Shown here: in pieces, positions 24,205 through 34,853 of the stretch
Layout: every line of letters starts with the position of its first letter
Position numbering within the stretch: the stretch's first letter is position 1
Origin: Paulinella micropora
Lineage: Eukaryota > Cercozoa > Imbricatea > Euglyphida
NCBI GenBank assembly: GCA_009731375.1
Contig: BJOX01000353.1
Coordinates: forward strand, 462,112-526,111
Length of the DNA: 64,000 bases
Direction: 5' to 3'
Made by a program: the position numbers and the translations under genes
Notes under the pieces: generated by a model
The model's input: the letters and a program-made list of their open reading frames with translations, nothing else
Told to the model about the DNA's origin: nothing
Database searches by the model: none

Positions 24205-24262
24205 GCGTGGACCTGCAGCCAGTTGGAAGCGTTTGATACCGGTGGTGGGTTCGAATACCGTA
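24205..24262 (+). other. Possible tRNA-like (SINE head) relic
   Basis: TGCAGCCAGTTGGAAGCG resembles a pol III A box, and GGTTCGAATACC about 35 bp on resembles a B box. The spacing is about 9 bp short and no acceptor stem pairs, so this is at best a degenerate tRNA-derived relic. Confidence 0.3.
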
Positions 24263-24299
24263 TCAGAGGGAAGCAAGTGTGTCGAACGATGTGGACGAG

Positions 24300-24303
24300 G
24301 TGC

Positions 24304-24338
<35 letters not shown>

Positions 24339-25300
24339 TGTGTGTTTGTGTGTGTTTGTGTGTGTTACTGTGTGTGTAGTGTTAACACAATTAATTTTTA
24401 AGTCTCTAACAACCTTGTATGGTGTAACGCTGTACGGGAAGCGCTATCAAATTTGTGTTTATGTTGCTGTTGAAGGTACCACGAGATCGGCAAGCGAACT
24501 CTGCAACGCGCAACGAGCCTTTGCAAGCATAACAAGTCCTTCTACTTATCCGCTGGCCGCCTGTCTGGGAAGTACACCAAAGGGCGTAACTTTGGGATGT
24601 CATTTTTTCCCAAATTTTCTAAGGTTTTTGCTGGTTTTTTCAAAACTCTCAGGATACGTGTAGAAACGATGCAGATGCTAGGAAAACTTATTAAAACGAT
24701 ATTAAAACATGTTTTTATTAATTTAGACTGACTTTGACTTCACTTCAAAAGCACTCCGGAGGGTCCGGACCTGTCTGACATACATATTTTTCGAGTTTTC
24801 GTACATGTCAAATCAGCGGGTTTTGACGGCAAATTCAAGGGCGATGCCGGAAAACATGCTTTTAATGTTTGCAACTATTTACTATTGCAGTCTGAGCTCA
24901 TTCTAAGAATGTATACGGACTTGGAGCCACGGGCGCCGACTTGCACCAACTCAGCACTGTAGTACACAAGTACACCCAAGTCAGAGCATAATCGTGCGTC
25001 CTCAGCTACAAAACCAGCGTAAAATGGCAGACTTGAGTTGGGCGTGCGTGCTGTCACACAGCGAACGCTAACCCAAGTCAAGGCACAGACAAAAAAGTGA
25101 AGGCAAAAAGCGGCATGAGCGGCGCTTTTTGTATTTCCACTGGAGCTAAAAAAATAGCAGCGCATTCAAGAGAGCTAGCTCTTTAGATTTGAACTTGATC
25201 TGACTAACAGCCCCCACCATCACATATCCTTCACCGTCGCCTACGTAAACAGACAAAATGTGTGAGGGCAACACGCAGCGACCGAGTACCTTTACGAGCG
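24300..25300. other. GT repeat then unique DNA, no gene recognised
   Basis: A GT dinucleotide block (24303-24375) is followed by about 900 bp without a convincing frame. Confidence 0.5.
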
Positions 25301-25304
25301 CCGC

Positions 25305-25490
25305 ATGGCCATGGACGCAAAAGCAAAATCAAAGTATAGCTTGCCTCCGGCGGGCGAGGCTGGCAAGTTGGTGACAGTGCTGGCAGCGGTGTTGCGTACA
25401 TGGGATCCGGACTGCGTGGCCGCCAAGCCTACCCTCTCACACAATCTCTATACCATTCTCTCCAACAGATCCTCCTTGTCACTTGCTTGA
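25305..25490 (+). CDS. Short ORF of uncertain status
   Basis: Sixty-one codons starting ATGGCCATGG (good context) and beginning MAMDAKAKSKYSLPPAG. It lies tail-to-tail with the minus-strand gene ending at 25551. There is no recognised domain. It may be a real first exon with its donor near GCGTAC, or chance. Confidence 0.25.
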   Translation: MAMDAKAKSKYSLPPAGEAGKLVTVLAAVLRTWDPDCVAAKPTLSHNLYTILSNRSSLSLA

Positions 25491-25550
25491 GGTTGTCGTG
25501 TGTTGCCGCTTTTGGTGTTGTTCTTCTCAACGGGTTCATCCTCACCATCC

Positions 25551-27127
25551 TCATCTGCCTCCTCTTGCACCACGTGCGGTATTTTTCTTACTACCCTTTA
25601 TCTTATTGAGTTTTGTTTGTTCTTCTTTTTTCTTTTGTTCTTCTTTTTCTTTTTTCTGTGCTTCTTTTGCCTGTCTCTCCCGTTCTTTCTGCTGTCTGTC
25701 TTCTAACAACTTACTTATGTTCTCAGTGTACTTGCCTAGTGCGGTCGCTAGCATGGCTTCAACCTGGCCCGCGGTAAGGGAGGCAGGCGCTTTTTCCTCC
25801 CTCCTCCTCCTCCGGATCCTCCGCCTCCTGTACCCACAATGTATTTGCAGAATAAAAGCGAACAGCGTGTGCATACGGAAAGCTAAAGCAGATTATGTAA
25901 GATTATGTAATATTAGAAGCTTTACCTTACTCGCAGACTTGGACTTGTCCTTGGGCTTCTTGCCCCCCGACGGAGTTTTTACACATAATTGACACACACC
26001 ATAAAGTCCGGACATAAATGCAGCAGCAATTATATGCAACGATGGACGCAAATCAAATGAGTTTCCTTACTTTTGTTGTTGGTCTTGGGCTTTTTGGTTG
26101 CTGGCTCCTGCACTGTAGCCTCGGGCTCCTCCTCCTCCTCGTCTCCGGCCATGCCTGCAGTAGGTTCTGCATATACACACACATAAAACTCAGACATGGC
26201 AATGCGAGGCAAGGCAATGACCATTTTTGAGGTTTTTGACCCTGAGAGAATTCCGCGGCATAGCCACGGCGGAGCTGGACTTGCGGAGTTGCTAAACGAC
26301 GAGTGGGGGGGANNNNNNNNNNTGAGAGGTAAAGACAAAAATTAAAAAGGAAAAGAGAACGAAATTCAAAGATTACAGGAAGAAGAAAAAAAAAAGGAAA
26401 GAAAGAAAAAGCAGAAAGGAAAGGAAGAAAGAAAAGATATGAAGGAAGAAAGAAAGGAAAGAAAGAAAGGAAATAAAGAAAGAAAGAAAGAAAGGAAAGA
26501 AAGAAAGGAAAGAAAAACAAAAGGAAGAAAAGCAAACAAAGAAAGACAGACAGAAAGAAAGAAAAAAAGAAAGAAAGAAAAAGAAAGAAAAAGAAAGAAA
26601 GAGGAAGAAATAAAGAAAAAAAGAAAGAAAGAAAAAGAAAGGAAAGAAAAGAAAGAATGCGTGTATATGTACCTCTTTTTCGGCAGCACAGTCCGCCAGA
26701 AGGTACTCCAGCTTTCTCCACTTGCGAAGAAGGGGGGGGGGGGGGGGATTCCCAACGTACGGNNNNNNNNNNATATCCTTGTCGAAGTCCAAGGGGGAAT
26801 CCCCAAGGTAGACGGAGCGCTTGTAGTTGAAAACGTAAAAGTTGAGCAGCTGCAGATGCTTCGAGTCTGCAACCCCGTCCCCGGTGGTGTCGACTTCCCG
26901 AACGGCCATGATGTAGCGTTTGGTGCCTAAATTGTGGAAAGAAAGAATAAATTAACAACAAATCAAGAAATAATAACAACAATATTAACAACAAACAAAA
27001 GAGAGATAGGGGGGGGGGGAGAAAGAGAGAGAGAGAGACTGCAGGAAGAAGAAGAAAAAGAAGAAAGAAAAAATAAAAAGGGGGTGGGGTGGAAGACAAT
27101 GACAGAACTACTATTAGAGAGATAGAT

Positions 27128-27175
<48 letters not shown>

Positions 27176-28979
27176 CAGAGAGAGAGAGAGAGAGAGGCAG
27201 AAGGAATTTTTACTTCGGTTTCTGTCGGCTTGACTCTTTTTGCGCCAATTCGGCGGAAAGATCAAGGCTAGCAGTAGTAGTACTAGCAGTACTAGTACTA
27301 GCAGTACTAGTACTAGCAGTAAAAGGAAAGAAGAAGAAGAAGAAGAAGAAGAAGAAGAAGAAGAAGAAGAAGAAGAAGAAGAAGAAAAGAGAAGAAGAAG
27401 AAGAAGAAGAAGAAGAAGAAGAAGAAGAAGAAGAAGAAGAAGAAGAAGAAGAAGAAGAAGGAGGAGGAGGAGGAGGAGAAGAAGAAGAAGAAGAAGAAGA
27501 AGAAGAAGAAGAAGAAGAAGAANNNNNNNNNNNNNNNNNNNNNNNNNNNNNNNNNNNNNNNNNNNNNNNNNNNNNNNNNNNNNNNNNNNNNNNNNNNNNN
27601 NNNNNNNNNNNNNNNNNNNNNNNNNNNNNNNNNNNNNNNNNNNNNNNNNNNNNNNNNNNNNNNNNNNNNNNNNNNNNNNNNNNNNNNNNNNNNNNNNNNN
27701 NNNNNNNNNNNNNNNNNNNNNNNNNNNNNNNNNNNNNNNNNNNNNNNNNNNNNNNNNNNNNNNNNNNNNNNNNNNNNNNNNNNNNNNNNNNNNNNNNNNN
27801 NNNNNNNNNNNNNNNNNNNNNNNNNNNNNNNNNNNNNNNNNNNNNNNNNNNNNNNNNNNNNNNNNNNNNNNNNNNNNNNNNNNNNNNNNNNNNNNNNNNN
27901 NNNNNNNNNNNNNNNNNNNNNNNNNNNNNNNNNNNNNNNNNNNNNNNNNNNNNNNNNNNNNNNNNNNNNNNNNNNNNNNNNNNNNNNNNNNNNNGGAGGA
28001 GGAGGGAGGAAGAAGAGGAGGAGATGTATGTGTGTACATGTATGTATACCAGTCCTGATATTTCCTGCCGGAGGGGCAGCTCCCAGATCCTCACCTTTCC
28101 ATCTGGGCATGGAGGTAGATCAGATTCCGTTGCTTGCGGTGTGGGAGTTGGTGGTTTGGGAGGAGTAGTTGTAGTAGTAGTTGATGTTGAAGTAGTAGTA
28201 GTTGATGTTGAAGTAGTAGTACTAGTTGATGTTGAAGTAGTAGTAGTTGATGTTGAAGTAGTAGTACTAGTTGATGTTGATGTTGAAGTAGTAGTAGTAG
28301 TTGATGTTGAAGTAGTAGTAGTAGTAGTTGATGTTGAAGTAGTAATAGTTGATGTTGAAGTAGTAGTAGTTGATGTTGAAGTAGTAGTAGTAGTTGATGT
28401 TGTAGTAGTAGTAGCTGGTGATGTTGTAGTAGTAGTAGCTTTTCGTCCCTTGGGCTTCTTAGTACTAGGGGCCCTCGTCTTCATCGCCTTCGCCTTCGGG
28501 GCAGGGGGCTTCGGGGCAGGGGGCTTTGGGGGAGGGGGCTTCGTTGCAGGGGGTTCCACGTGCGGAGGCTTTTTCCCGTCAGCAGACCCGCTGCTTCCGT
28601 CATTCTTTTTGGCTTTCTTTTTGGAGTTGACCTCCGACTGCTTTGCAGGATCCAGAAATGAGGTCTGTTTCCTGTTTCTTTTCAATCCCGCGACCTCCCC
28701 GAGACCATCGTCATAAGGCTGGGCGTCATTTTTGTCAAGCTTGCCACCCTGCTTGTAAGTATACCAGTGCCCTGGCGCCAAGGCGTCAAGGTCACGCGCA
28801 GCCAGGTCATAACGCCTGTGCACCTCATCGGGAATGGTGACCTTCGAAAATGCCAGGAAGTTTTTTTTCTCAGGCTTAACTCCATTTATCGTAAGAAAAA
28901 ATTCCCCAAGGCGATTTTTGCGAACAGTCTCGATCGTTCTCGCCACTATTTTTTTCTCTTCTTTGGATTTCGTTGGCAT
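25551..28979 (-). CDS. Multi-exon gene with Thr/Ser-rich tract and basic coiled-coil C-terminus, unknown function
   Basis: Exon 1 (28979-28050, 310 codons, phase 0) starts MPTKSKEEKK in good context. It has a basic N-terminal segment (ending near DDGLGEVAG), a Pro/Lys linker and about 120 residues of Thr/Ser repeats encoded by TGTTGAAGTAG-type units. Its donor is CTG-GTATAC. Later blocks are 26926 to the gap at 26772 (VREVDTTGDGVAD, an EF-hand-like D-x-T-x-D-G loop, then LLNFYVFNYKRSVYLGD), 26720-26673 (WRKLEYLLADCAAEKE), 26291-26241, about 26166-26055 (acidic, EEEEEPEATVQEP), about 25990-25937 and a final 25855-25551 (AGQVEAMLATALGKY, then a K/E/Q-rich coiled coil). Introns hold GAAA and GAA arrays and gaps, so at least one exon may be missing. 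Nuclear or cytoskeletal roles are possible; none is shown. Confidence 0.55.
26330..26660. repeat. GAAA/AAAG array inside an intron
   Basis: Purine tetramers with AAGGAA variants fill an intron of the minus-strand gene; on the sense strand they read CTTT. A 10-N gap lies just left, at 26313-26322. Confidence 0.9.
27000..28018. repeat. GA and GAA arrays with 472-bp gap, intronic
   Basis: GA dinucleotides (27020-27195) and AGAAGA trinucleotides (27325-27522), then N from 27523 to 27994, then GGA repeats. All lie in the large intron of the minus-strand gene. A block at 27200-27320 (minus-strand ASLDLSAELAQKESSRQKPK) could be an additional exon. Confidence 0.85.
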
Positions 28980-28987
28980 GGCACAGG

Positions 28988-29134
28988 CAGGGGGGGGGGG
29001 GGGGGGNNNNNNNNNNNNNNNNNNNNNNNNNNNNNNNNNNNNNNNNNNNNNNNNNNNNNNNNNNNNNNNNNNNNNNNNNNNNNNNNNNNNNNNNNNNNNN
29101 NNNNNNNNNNNNNNNNNNNNNNNNNNNNNNNNNN

Positions 29135-29165
<31 letters not shown>
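28988..29165. other. Poly-G, gap, poly-G upstream of the minus gene
   Basis: G homopolymer flanks N at 29007-29134, immediately 5' of the minus-strand ATG at 28979. The promoter or 5' UTR may be lost here. Confidence 0.85.
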
Positions 29166-29166
<1 letters not shown>

Positions 29167-29229
29167 AGTGGAGCGTCATGTTGTTGCACGTAGAACACCG
29201 ACATTATTGCAAGATTTGAAATGAAAACA

Positions 29230-29990
29230 TATTTTCGGCACTTTGTGACTCTTAACTTGAGCCGGAATGCTCATGCATTTTGTTTCTTGGGTCTGGCAGC
29301 AGAAATCGATGCAACAAAAACAAGCCCAAAAACGCCAGTGTCTGGTTGGATTATGAGACCTATCTGTCCAGCCGGCTGGTGCCATGCCACGAAAACATTT
29401 GTATTATGTTGTTTGCGTGTGGCCTGTCGTTTGCCATGAAATTTGTCCGAGAAAACAGCTCCGTTGTTGCAATCTGAAGATACAGTCTCTTGGTCGTCCA
29501 TGTTTGAATTTTAGCAAAACTTTGTGCATTGAATGTGCAGGGGAAACCAAAGTATTGTAAACGATTTTATGTTTCCGGCTCTTTCTGAAGCTCAACTTGA
29601 GCCGGAATGCCTGTGCTTTGTTGTTTTGTGTATTTGTTTTTATAATAGCAGTGCACAAACCTTTGTTTATTTATCAACGACTTTTTTGAATTGTGAAGCT
29701 CATGGAATGCAGCCAGCAAGTGAAATGCTCCGAAAACATTTGTATTTGGGTTGTGTGTATGTGCTGTGCTTTGTTATGAAATTGGTTTAACACAACACTT
29801 TTGTTGCTGTTGTCTGAACTTAACAGCTTTTGGTTTGCAATGTTTGAATTTTGACAAGATTTGTGCAGTTGGTGTGCAGTTGATATACAAAAATTGTAAG
29901 TAATTTTATGTTTTCTTATATATCTAAAGCTTATATTGAGCCGGAATCATGATGGTTTGTTTTTTTTCCTGTCTGTTCTTCCAGTGGCAC
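29230..29990. repeat. Diverged tandem repeat, period about 340 bp, three copies
   Basis: The marker TTGAGCCGGAAT recurs near 29258, 29598 and 29937. Between markers the order ATGAAAT, GTTGTTGC..TCTGAA, ATGTTTGAATTTT, TTTGTGCA.TG and GATTTTATGTTT is kept. Copies are perhaps 65-70% alike. No frame is conserved across them. Confidence 0.75.
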
Positions 29991-30094
29991 AGCAAAACAA
30001 TCATGCGTACAGACATACGTGTATATATACATAGACTCATTTACACTTTCTTTTTCTTTTGCCAACATTAGAACAGAACCAAATCGAAAAAATA

Positions 30095-30540
30095 CTAGGT
30101 AATGATGGTTAACATGACTCTGTTACTGTTGCAACTTCCTACATGATCGCGCAGAGGATCAATTGGAGCAGCAGCAACCACGAGGTTCCGAACAAAAGTA
30201 ACCTTCGCTGCCCCACCGTTTGGCAGAACCAAGTCCTCCCGCACAAAGGATGCCACTGCATACTTTTCCAGACCACGATGCCCCTGAATCTTTTTACTGT
30301 GAAGATGACACTTTGGCGGATATCCGGCCCGCGGGTGTGCCTGAACAGCAAGATACCCGCAGCGTTTCGCCCGGCAACTTACGCGCTGTTTCCGAAGATC
30401 AGCCAGAGGATCGACCCGCAGGGTCGGGTGGCTTAGTTGCGTTGACAGAGGAAAACGCTCACCAATGAGATATCCTTGTTCTTGAAAAATTCTACCTGCC
30501 CAGACCTGACTGGGGACGGCCCTATCAGGGCACTGCACAC
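30095..30540. other. Coding-like segment, strand unresolved
   Basis: Both strands are open. The minus-strand frame (30538-30095) includes VREDLVLPNGGAAKVTFVR. The plus-strand frame (30220-30468) is acidic and Pro-rich (PESFYCEDDTLADI). One is probably real, but I cannot choose. Neither matches a family I know. Confidence 0.35.
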
Positions 30541-30605
30541 CTCAGGGACCAGCGGAAAAACAGTTTAGTCACATTACGAAGAAAGCATGTAAGAGTGAAT
30601 GATTT

Positions 30606-31160
30606 AGTTGTTGCGAAGGTAGATTACGGAGCATCAGCGAAGCAGCCTGTGTCAATTTTCCAGATTATCAAGCTCTTTTAAGACAGGTTGCGCAGGCAAA
30701 CATGGATGAGAGTTCGTTGGTACGGAGGGGAAGAAGATATTTTTTGGGCAAGTATTACCAAAAACAAGAAAAGCTGACAGAAAAAATGATTAAGCTGATA
30801 GCGAAACTGACGAAGCAAGGCGCCGACGTCAGACAGGATGTACGCTTTCGCATCACGCCGGACGAAAATATTGCATTGAATGACGAAAATGGTGAACAGT
30901 TGGCGGCATTAGTTCGCTGGGGATCTCAAAATGAACTGTTGACCAAGCAGCACAGTCTGAAAGAAAATGTAGTCACTCTGATCCGGACTGATATTCGTCT
31001 GCAAGAAGCCGGCATAGAAGCCCTGATAGACAAAGCCAAAGCTGCCAAACAGAAAAAAAGCAACAAACGACGACATGCTTCAGGATCAACAGGCCAAGCG
31101 ATCGCCAGCAGCAGCAGCGACAAGGGCAGCAGAAACTTAAACCAGAAAAAGCGAAAGTAA
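30606..31160 (+). CDS. Unidentified basic protein, C-terminal exon
   Basis: The frame is open from about 30606 (after a GATTTAG that could be a 3' splice site) to TAA at 31158-31160. It includes NFPDYQALLRQVAQANMDESS, then helix-rich charged sequence (KYYQKQEKLTEKMIKLIAKL), a GADVRQDVRFRITPDENI segment and a basic Ser/Lys-rich tail (RNLNQKKRK). The tail suggests nucleic-acid binding or nuclear import. The internal ATG at 30702 is only one possible start. Confidence 0.45.
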   Translation, partial: SCCEGRLRSISEAACVNFPDYQALLRQVAQANMDESSLVRRGRRYFLGKYYQKQEKLTEKMIKLIAKLTKQGADVRQDVRFRITPDENIALNDENGEQLAALVRWGSQNELLTKQHSLKENVVTLIRTDIRLQEAGIEALIDKAKAAKQKKSNKRRHASGSTGQAIASSSSDKGSRNLNQKKRK

Positions 31161-31214
31161 AACTTTTTCATTAAATTTTGGTAGACTAAATGAATGTTTT
31201 TCCCCTTTTTCCAG

Positions 31215-31676
31215 AGATCCTAAGTCTTGCCCAATAATTGAATTTCCTATGCCTGGCCAGTTACATACATCAACGCTCAACAATGGAGGAAGTTTCAGAC
31301 TAGACCATCCGCGTCCATGGGCTTGCAAAGCACGAACCAACAAGTATGGTTCATGCCTTTCAAATCCATCAGCAACTTTTCCACAAAACAATATTATCCT
31401 ATAACCACAATTATTACTAGGTCACAAAGCAAGTGGTTAACAGATACTACTAACCATCCGCAAATCAGAGTACCACTGCATGAAAGTTACATATTAAGGG
31501 CACTTGCCATGGCACTTGCCTGGATGTATCAAACAAATACTTTTCATCCCGTGCTACCTAGCTTCATAAGAAACAGTTCATCCGCAGAGAACCCAGCTTC
31601 TTACTTTATGGAATTCTCCTTCCTGCAAGATTTAAATACATTTCAGTATGATGAACCTGTACTTGTGGGTTCGTAA
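31215..31676 (+). CDS. Unidentified ORF, probable exon(s)
   Basis: A TTTTTCCCCTTTTTCCAG acceptor at about 31215 precedes RDPKSCPIIEFPMPGQLH in one frame. The longer frame at 31317-31676 continues with IRVPLHESYILRALAMALAWMYQ and ends QYDEPVLVGS-stop. A frame change or a short intron near 31320-31400 would link them. The product is unknown. Confidence 0.35.
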
Positions 31677-31734
31677 CGTGGCACTTCCCCGGGAAAGTTC
31701 ACCATGAGAAGTGTCATGCGGAAAACCACTTGAC

Positions 31735-32343
31735 TGCTTCTTCTTCTTTCTTCTTCTTCTTTCTTCTTCCTTCTTCTTCTTCCTTCTTCTTCTTCCTTCT
31801 TCTTCTTCCTTCTTCTTCTTCCTTCTTCTTCCTTCTTCTTCTTCCTTCTTCTTCTTCCTTCTTCTTCTTCCTTCTTCTTCCTTCTTCTTCCTTCTTCTTC
31901 CTTCTTTTTCCTTCTTCTTCCTTCTTCCTTCTTCTTCCTTCTTCCTTCTTCTTCTTCCTTCTTCTTCTTCCTTCTTCTTCTTCCTTCTTCTTCTTCCTTC
32001 TTCTTCCTTCTTCTTCCTTCTTCTTCTTCCTTCTTCTTCTTCCTTCTTCTTCTTCTTTCTTCTTCTTTCTTCTTCTTTCTTCCTCTTCTTCCTTCTTCTT
32101 CCTTCCTCTTCTTCCTTCCTCTTCTTCCTTCTTCTTCTTCCTTCTTCTTCTTCCTTCTTCTTCTTCCTTCTTCTTCCTTCTTCTTCTTCCTTCTTCTTCC
32201 TTCTTCTTCTTTCTTCTTCTTCTTCCTTCTTCTTCTCCCTTCTTCTTCTTCCTTCTTCTTCTTCCTTCTTCTTCTTCCTTCCTTCTTCTTCCTTCTTCTT
32301 CCTTTTTCTTCCTTCTTCAATCCTTCTTCCTTCTTCTTCTTCC
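31735..32343. repeat. CTT/CCTT array
   Basis: About 600 bp of TTC trinucleotides with regularly spaced TTCC insertions, purine-rich on the minus strand. Frames through it encode Ser/Phe/Leu or Lys/Glu repeats only. Confidence 0.93.
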
Positions 32344-32351
32344 CGTTAAGC

Positions 32352-32460
32352 TTCTATGCCGGCCCACCCGGTATATAATTGCAATACTGATCGTTCCGGT
32401 CTGTCGGTTAACACTTGGTCTGGAGATTACGGAGTCCCTACTTTAGGTATTCCTCAGTCT
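32352..32460 (+). promoter_or_regulatory. TATA-containing dispersed repeat, copy A
   Basis: GCCGGCCCACCCGGTATATAATTGCA is followed by GTTCCGGTCTGTC.GTTA, CTTGG.CTGGAGATTACGGAG and CTACTTTAGGTATTC. The same order recurs at 63767-63880 at about 80% identity. TATATAA with downstream conserved sequence looks like a pol II promoter or an LTR-type end. It stands upstream of the ORF cluster at 33.8-36.3 kb and contains the first copy of that cluster's CCCTACTTTAGG motif (32436-32447). Confidence 0.65.
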
Positions 32461-33815
32461 TCATATCGTTAGTAACAATTATCTGTTTATTAAATATCCT
32501 ACTATCGTAACAATCTGGAGTCGCTAACACAATAAACGGGGTATGGAAATTTTCCTCTGTTTCTCGGAAATTTTCTGCTGAAAAGAGACATCGAGAGAAA
32601 AATGGGAGAGGGGGGAATTTTTCTGATGCGCTTCCTGCGGTTATATGCTTTTTCTTGAGCTGTTTTAATTACAGTGACATACAAGGGGGTAGGGGCAATG
32701 ATTTTCTTGGACAGGAAGGCTACTCATGGGCTGTTTTGCAGAAAGGCAGGGGTTGCTGTGACTAGAGGTTTTGGGACTGGACAGCTCTCAGCTCAAAGGT
32801 GGGGAGTGTGAGGTTTTCGAGGGTATGGATGCTTGCCTTGGGGTTCTGGGTGTGTGGGTGTGTCCAGAGGGATATGAGGCATGCTTTTGTGGAGGTGGGG
32901 TGCGGTTTTCAGTCGGTTTGGTGTCAGGGCAAGGGTTGCTGGGGAACGGACACAGGTTGGGGACACTCTCTTTCATACATAAGAGGGTACATGTATGGAA
33001 AACTATGCAGGAATGTGTAATTCGTGTTTGCTTCATCAGGGATTGAGGGTTTATGATGTTTTCCGTGGGTTTTGGGGGCTTGAGACTCGGATGCCCTGTT
33101 GACTTGGGGTCGGAAGCATGGAAACGGGCGCTGAGACGTAAGGATTTTGTTAAGAATCGGGCATATTTGGGGGAACGGAGACGTGGGAGAACGAAAGAGG
33201 AAACAGGAGAAGTCGGGGGAAGCAAATGTTGTGAGATTTTATGAACAGAAGGGGTTACAACAGGCACGGTTTGGGGGGTGGACATGTCGGTCGGAAGAAG
33301 GGGGTCAGGGGAAACAATTTTCTGGAATGAGGAGGTAAGCGAGCAGGTTGCCACCCGAGGGAATGGGAATAGGGGTGGGGGACTACACAGGGAACTTGAA
33401 AAAAGCTCAGAATTCCAAGGATAAATGAGATTTTCGAAGGGGGTAAGTCAATGCCATCATGGCGCAAAAAGAGGTCAACAAATCAGACGGGTATAGCGGA
33501 CGAAAAGCATCAAAGACACGCCAAGTCAAAGGGAGAGATTTAGGGGGTGTTTGCGGACTTTTTACCACATGAGGACTATTGGCTGTTTCGACCATATCAC
33601 GTACGAGTATGACTGGGGTGACAGAGAACGCGGTGTTGAGGAGCAGAAGTGCGTAGAGGATGACAGGGGAACTTGAAGGAGTTGAGGTTTGGAACAAAGT
33701 GGCTGCTGGGGACTTGAAGAGAGTCTAGAGAGATAGAGAGCACTTGAACGGATGGTAGGAGGAATGGAAGAGGGGAGTACTGTGGTATGGGAGAAGCAGA
33801 GCATGAGGACTTATG
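32461..33815. other. G-rich leader region, no clear gene
   Basis: The plus strand is strongly G over C and purine-rich. Frames at 32771-33046 (plus) and 32788-33354 (minus) exist but look like products of the skew. It may be the 5' part of the element or transcript unit that carries the ORFs from 33834. Confidence 0.5.
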
Positions 33816-33833
33816 CCCTACTTTAGGTGCACG

Positions 33834-34136
33834 ATGGAAAACAAGGAGTCTGACAAAGCGGAGAAGAAGGAGGACATACGGGGTTTAGAGGATTTCTGGC
33901 GTGAGAAGTGGGAAGAGGAAAACGAAGAGGGAGAGAGGGGGATGTGGATGAAAGGGGAGATACGCATAGGTAAGGATGTATACAAGGAGGTGGTAGCGAC
34001 AGATAAGGAATATGAAACCTTGCGGGAACAAACGTTAGAATGGGAAAGGAAGAAGGGGGCCTGCCCTCACGAGCTCGAAAGGAGAGGCAATGAACAAGGC
34101 AGAGAAGGCGAAAATATCGACCTTGATGCTGGCTGA
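33834..34136 (+). CDS. ORF A of charged-ORF cluster
   Basis: ATG at 33834, seven bases after CCCTACTTTAGG (33816-33827), starts MENKESDKAEKKEDIRGLED. The 100-residue product is very rich in Glu, Lys, Arg and Trp (FWREKWEEENEE), is predicted helical and has no signal peptide or known domain. ORF B starts inside its last 47 bases in another frame. Function unknown. Confidence 0.45.
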   Translation: MENKESDKAEKKEDIRGLEDFWREKWEEENEEGERGMWMKGEIRIGKDVYKEVVATDKEYETLREQTLEWERKKGACPHELERRGNEQGREGENIDLDAG

Positions 34137-34329
34137 AATGAGACGGGCACGATACGTGTGGAACATAGAGGCAAGGGAAAACCGGCGACGGTTCAGGGAA
34201 TCTTTGCAGTCTCTCAAATGGGAGAGACGGGAATACGCGGAGCCCAAGAGGGAAGAGGAGCGGGGGAAACGAGACAAGGATGAGGAGGCGGAGGTGGCGA
34301 GAGCCCGGAAGAGACAGAGGAGAGGATAA
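34090..34329 (+). CDS. ORF B of charged-ORF cluster
   Basis: 79 residues starting MNKAEKAKISTLMLAEMRR, overlapping the end of ORF A in the +1 frame. It is basic and helical and ends ARARKRQRRG. It could be a separate cistron or the continuation of ORF A after a single-base change. No domain is recognised. Confidence 0.4.
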   Translation: MNKAEKAKISTLMLAEMRRARYVWNIEARENRRRFRESLQSLKWERREYAEPKREEERGKRDKDEEAEVARARKRQRRG

Positions 34330-34367
34330 ATGCATGAAGGGACACACGGGTACCTATTATGCTAGGT

Positions 34368-34853
34368 ATGGAGAATGGGAGTAAGGAAACAAAGGGGGCT
34401 TTGGAGGAAGAAGACGAAGAAGGCGGGGCGACAATTCAGGAGACAGAGGAGAAGGAGGACTCCGAGGAAGGGGACATGTTGTCGTTTTGGGTATCTAAGC
34501 GGAAGGAGGAATATCTTATAATACGGGAGCGGGTTCAGGACGAGGTTTCTAATACGGCAATGCATTTTCACGAGACGAGGGATCTAAGACAGGCAGAGGA
34601 GGCCTATGTTAGGGCGATGGTAGAGTGGGAGGCGTATCGGAGGGGAAAAGAACGGGCAATGATGGAAGAGGAGGATAGGAAGGAGGAAAGGAGAAGGAAG
34701 AGAAGAAGGAGGGATCGGCGGCAGACACAAGACATAGTACCTCCTGTCCCTACTTTAGGACAGAATACGGCATCGGATGAGCATACGGGAAGTAAGGATG
34801 GGGATATCGGAGGAGGAAAAGAAGTTGGGACAGATATGGGGAGTGGAATATAA
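34368..34853 (+). CDS. ORF C of charged-ORF cluster
   Basis: About 160 residues starting MENGSKETKGALEEEDEE (an in-frame ATG also lies at 34359). An acidic N-terminus is followed by MLSFWVSKRKEEYLIIRER, then a long E/R-rich stretch (EDRKEERRRKRRRRDRR) and a Pro/Gly tail. TGCTAGGT directly precedes the ATG, recalling the TTTAGG motif. The end overlaps ORF D in another frame. Function unknown. Confidence 0.45.
   Translation: MENGSKETKGALEEEDEEGGATIQETEEKEDSEEGDMLSFWVSKRKEEYLIIRERVQDEVSNTAMHFHETRDLRQAEEAYVRAMVEWEAYRRGKERAMMEEEDRKEERRRKRRRRDRRQTQDIVPPVPTLGQNTASDEHTGSKDGDIGGGKEVGTDMGSGI

Noticed and set aside
30095-30540. A confident gene call on either strand
   Set aside because: Both strands are open and look protein-like; no motif decides, so it is listed only as unresolved.
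32788-33354. Minus-strand 188-codon Pro/Ser/Thr-rich ORF
   Set aside because: It mirrors the strong G skew of the plus strand and has no domain; probably a compositional artefact.
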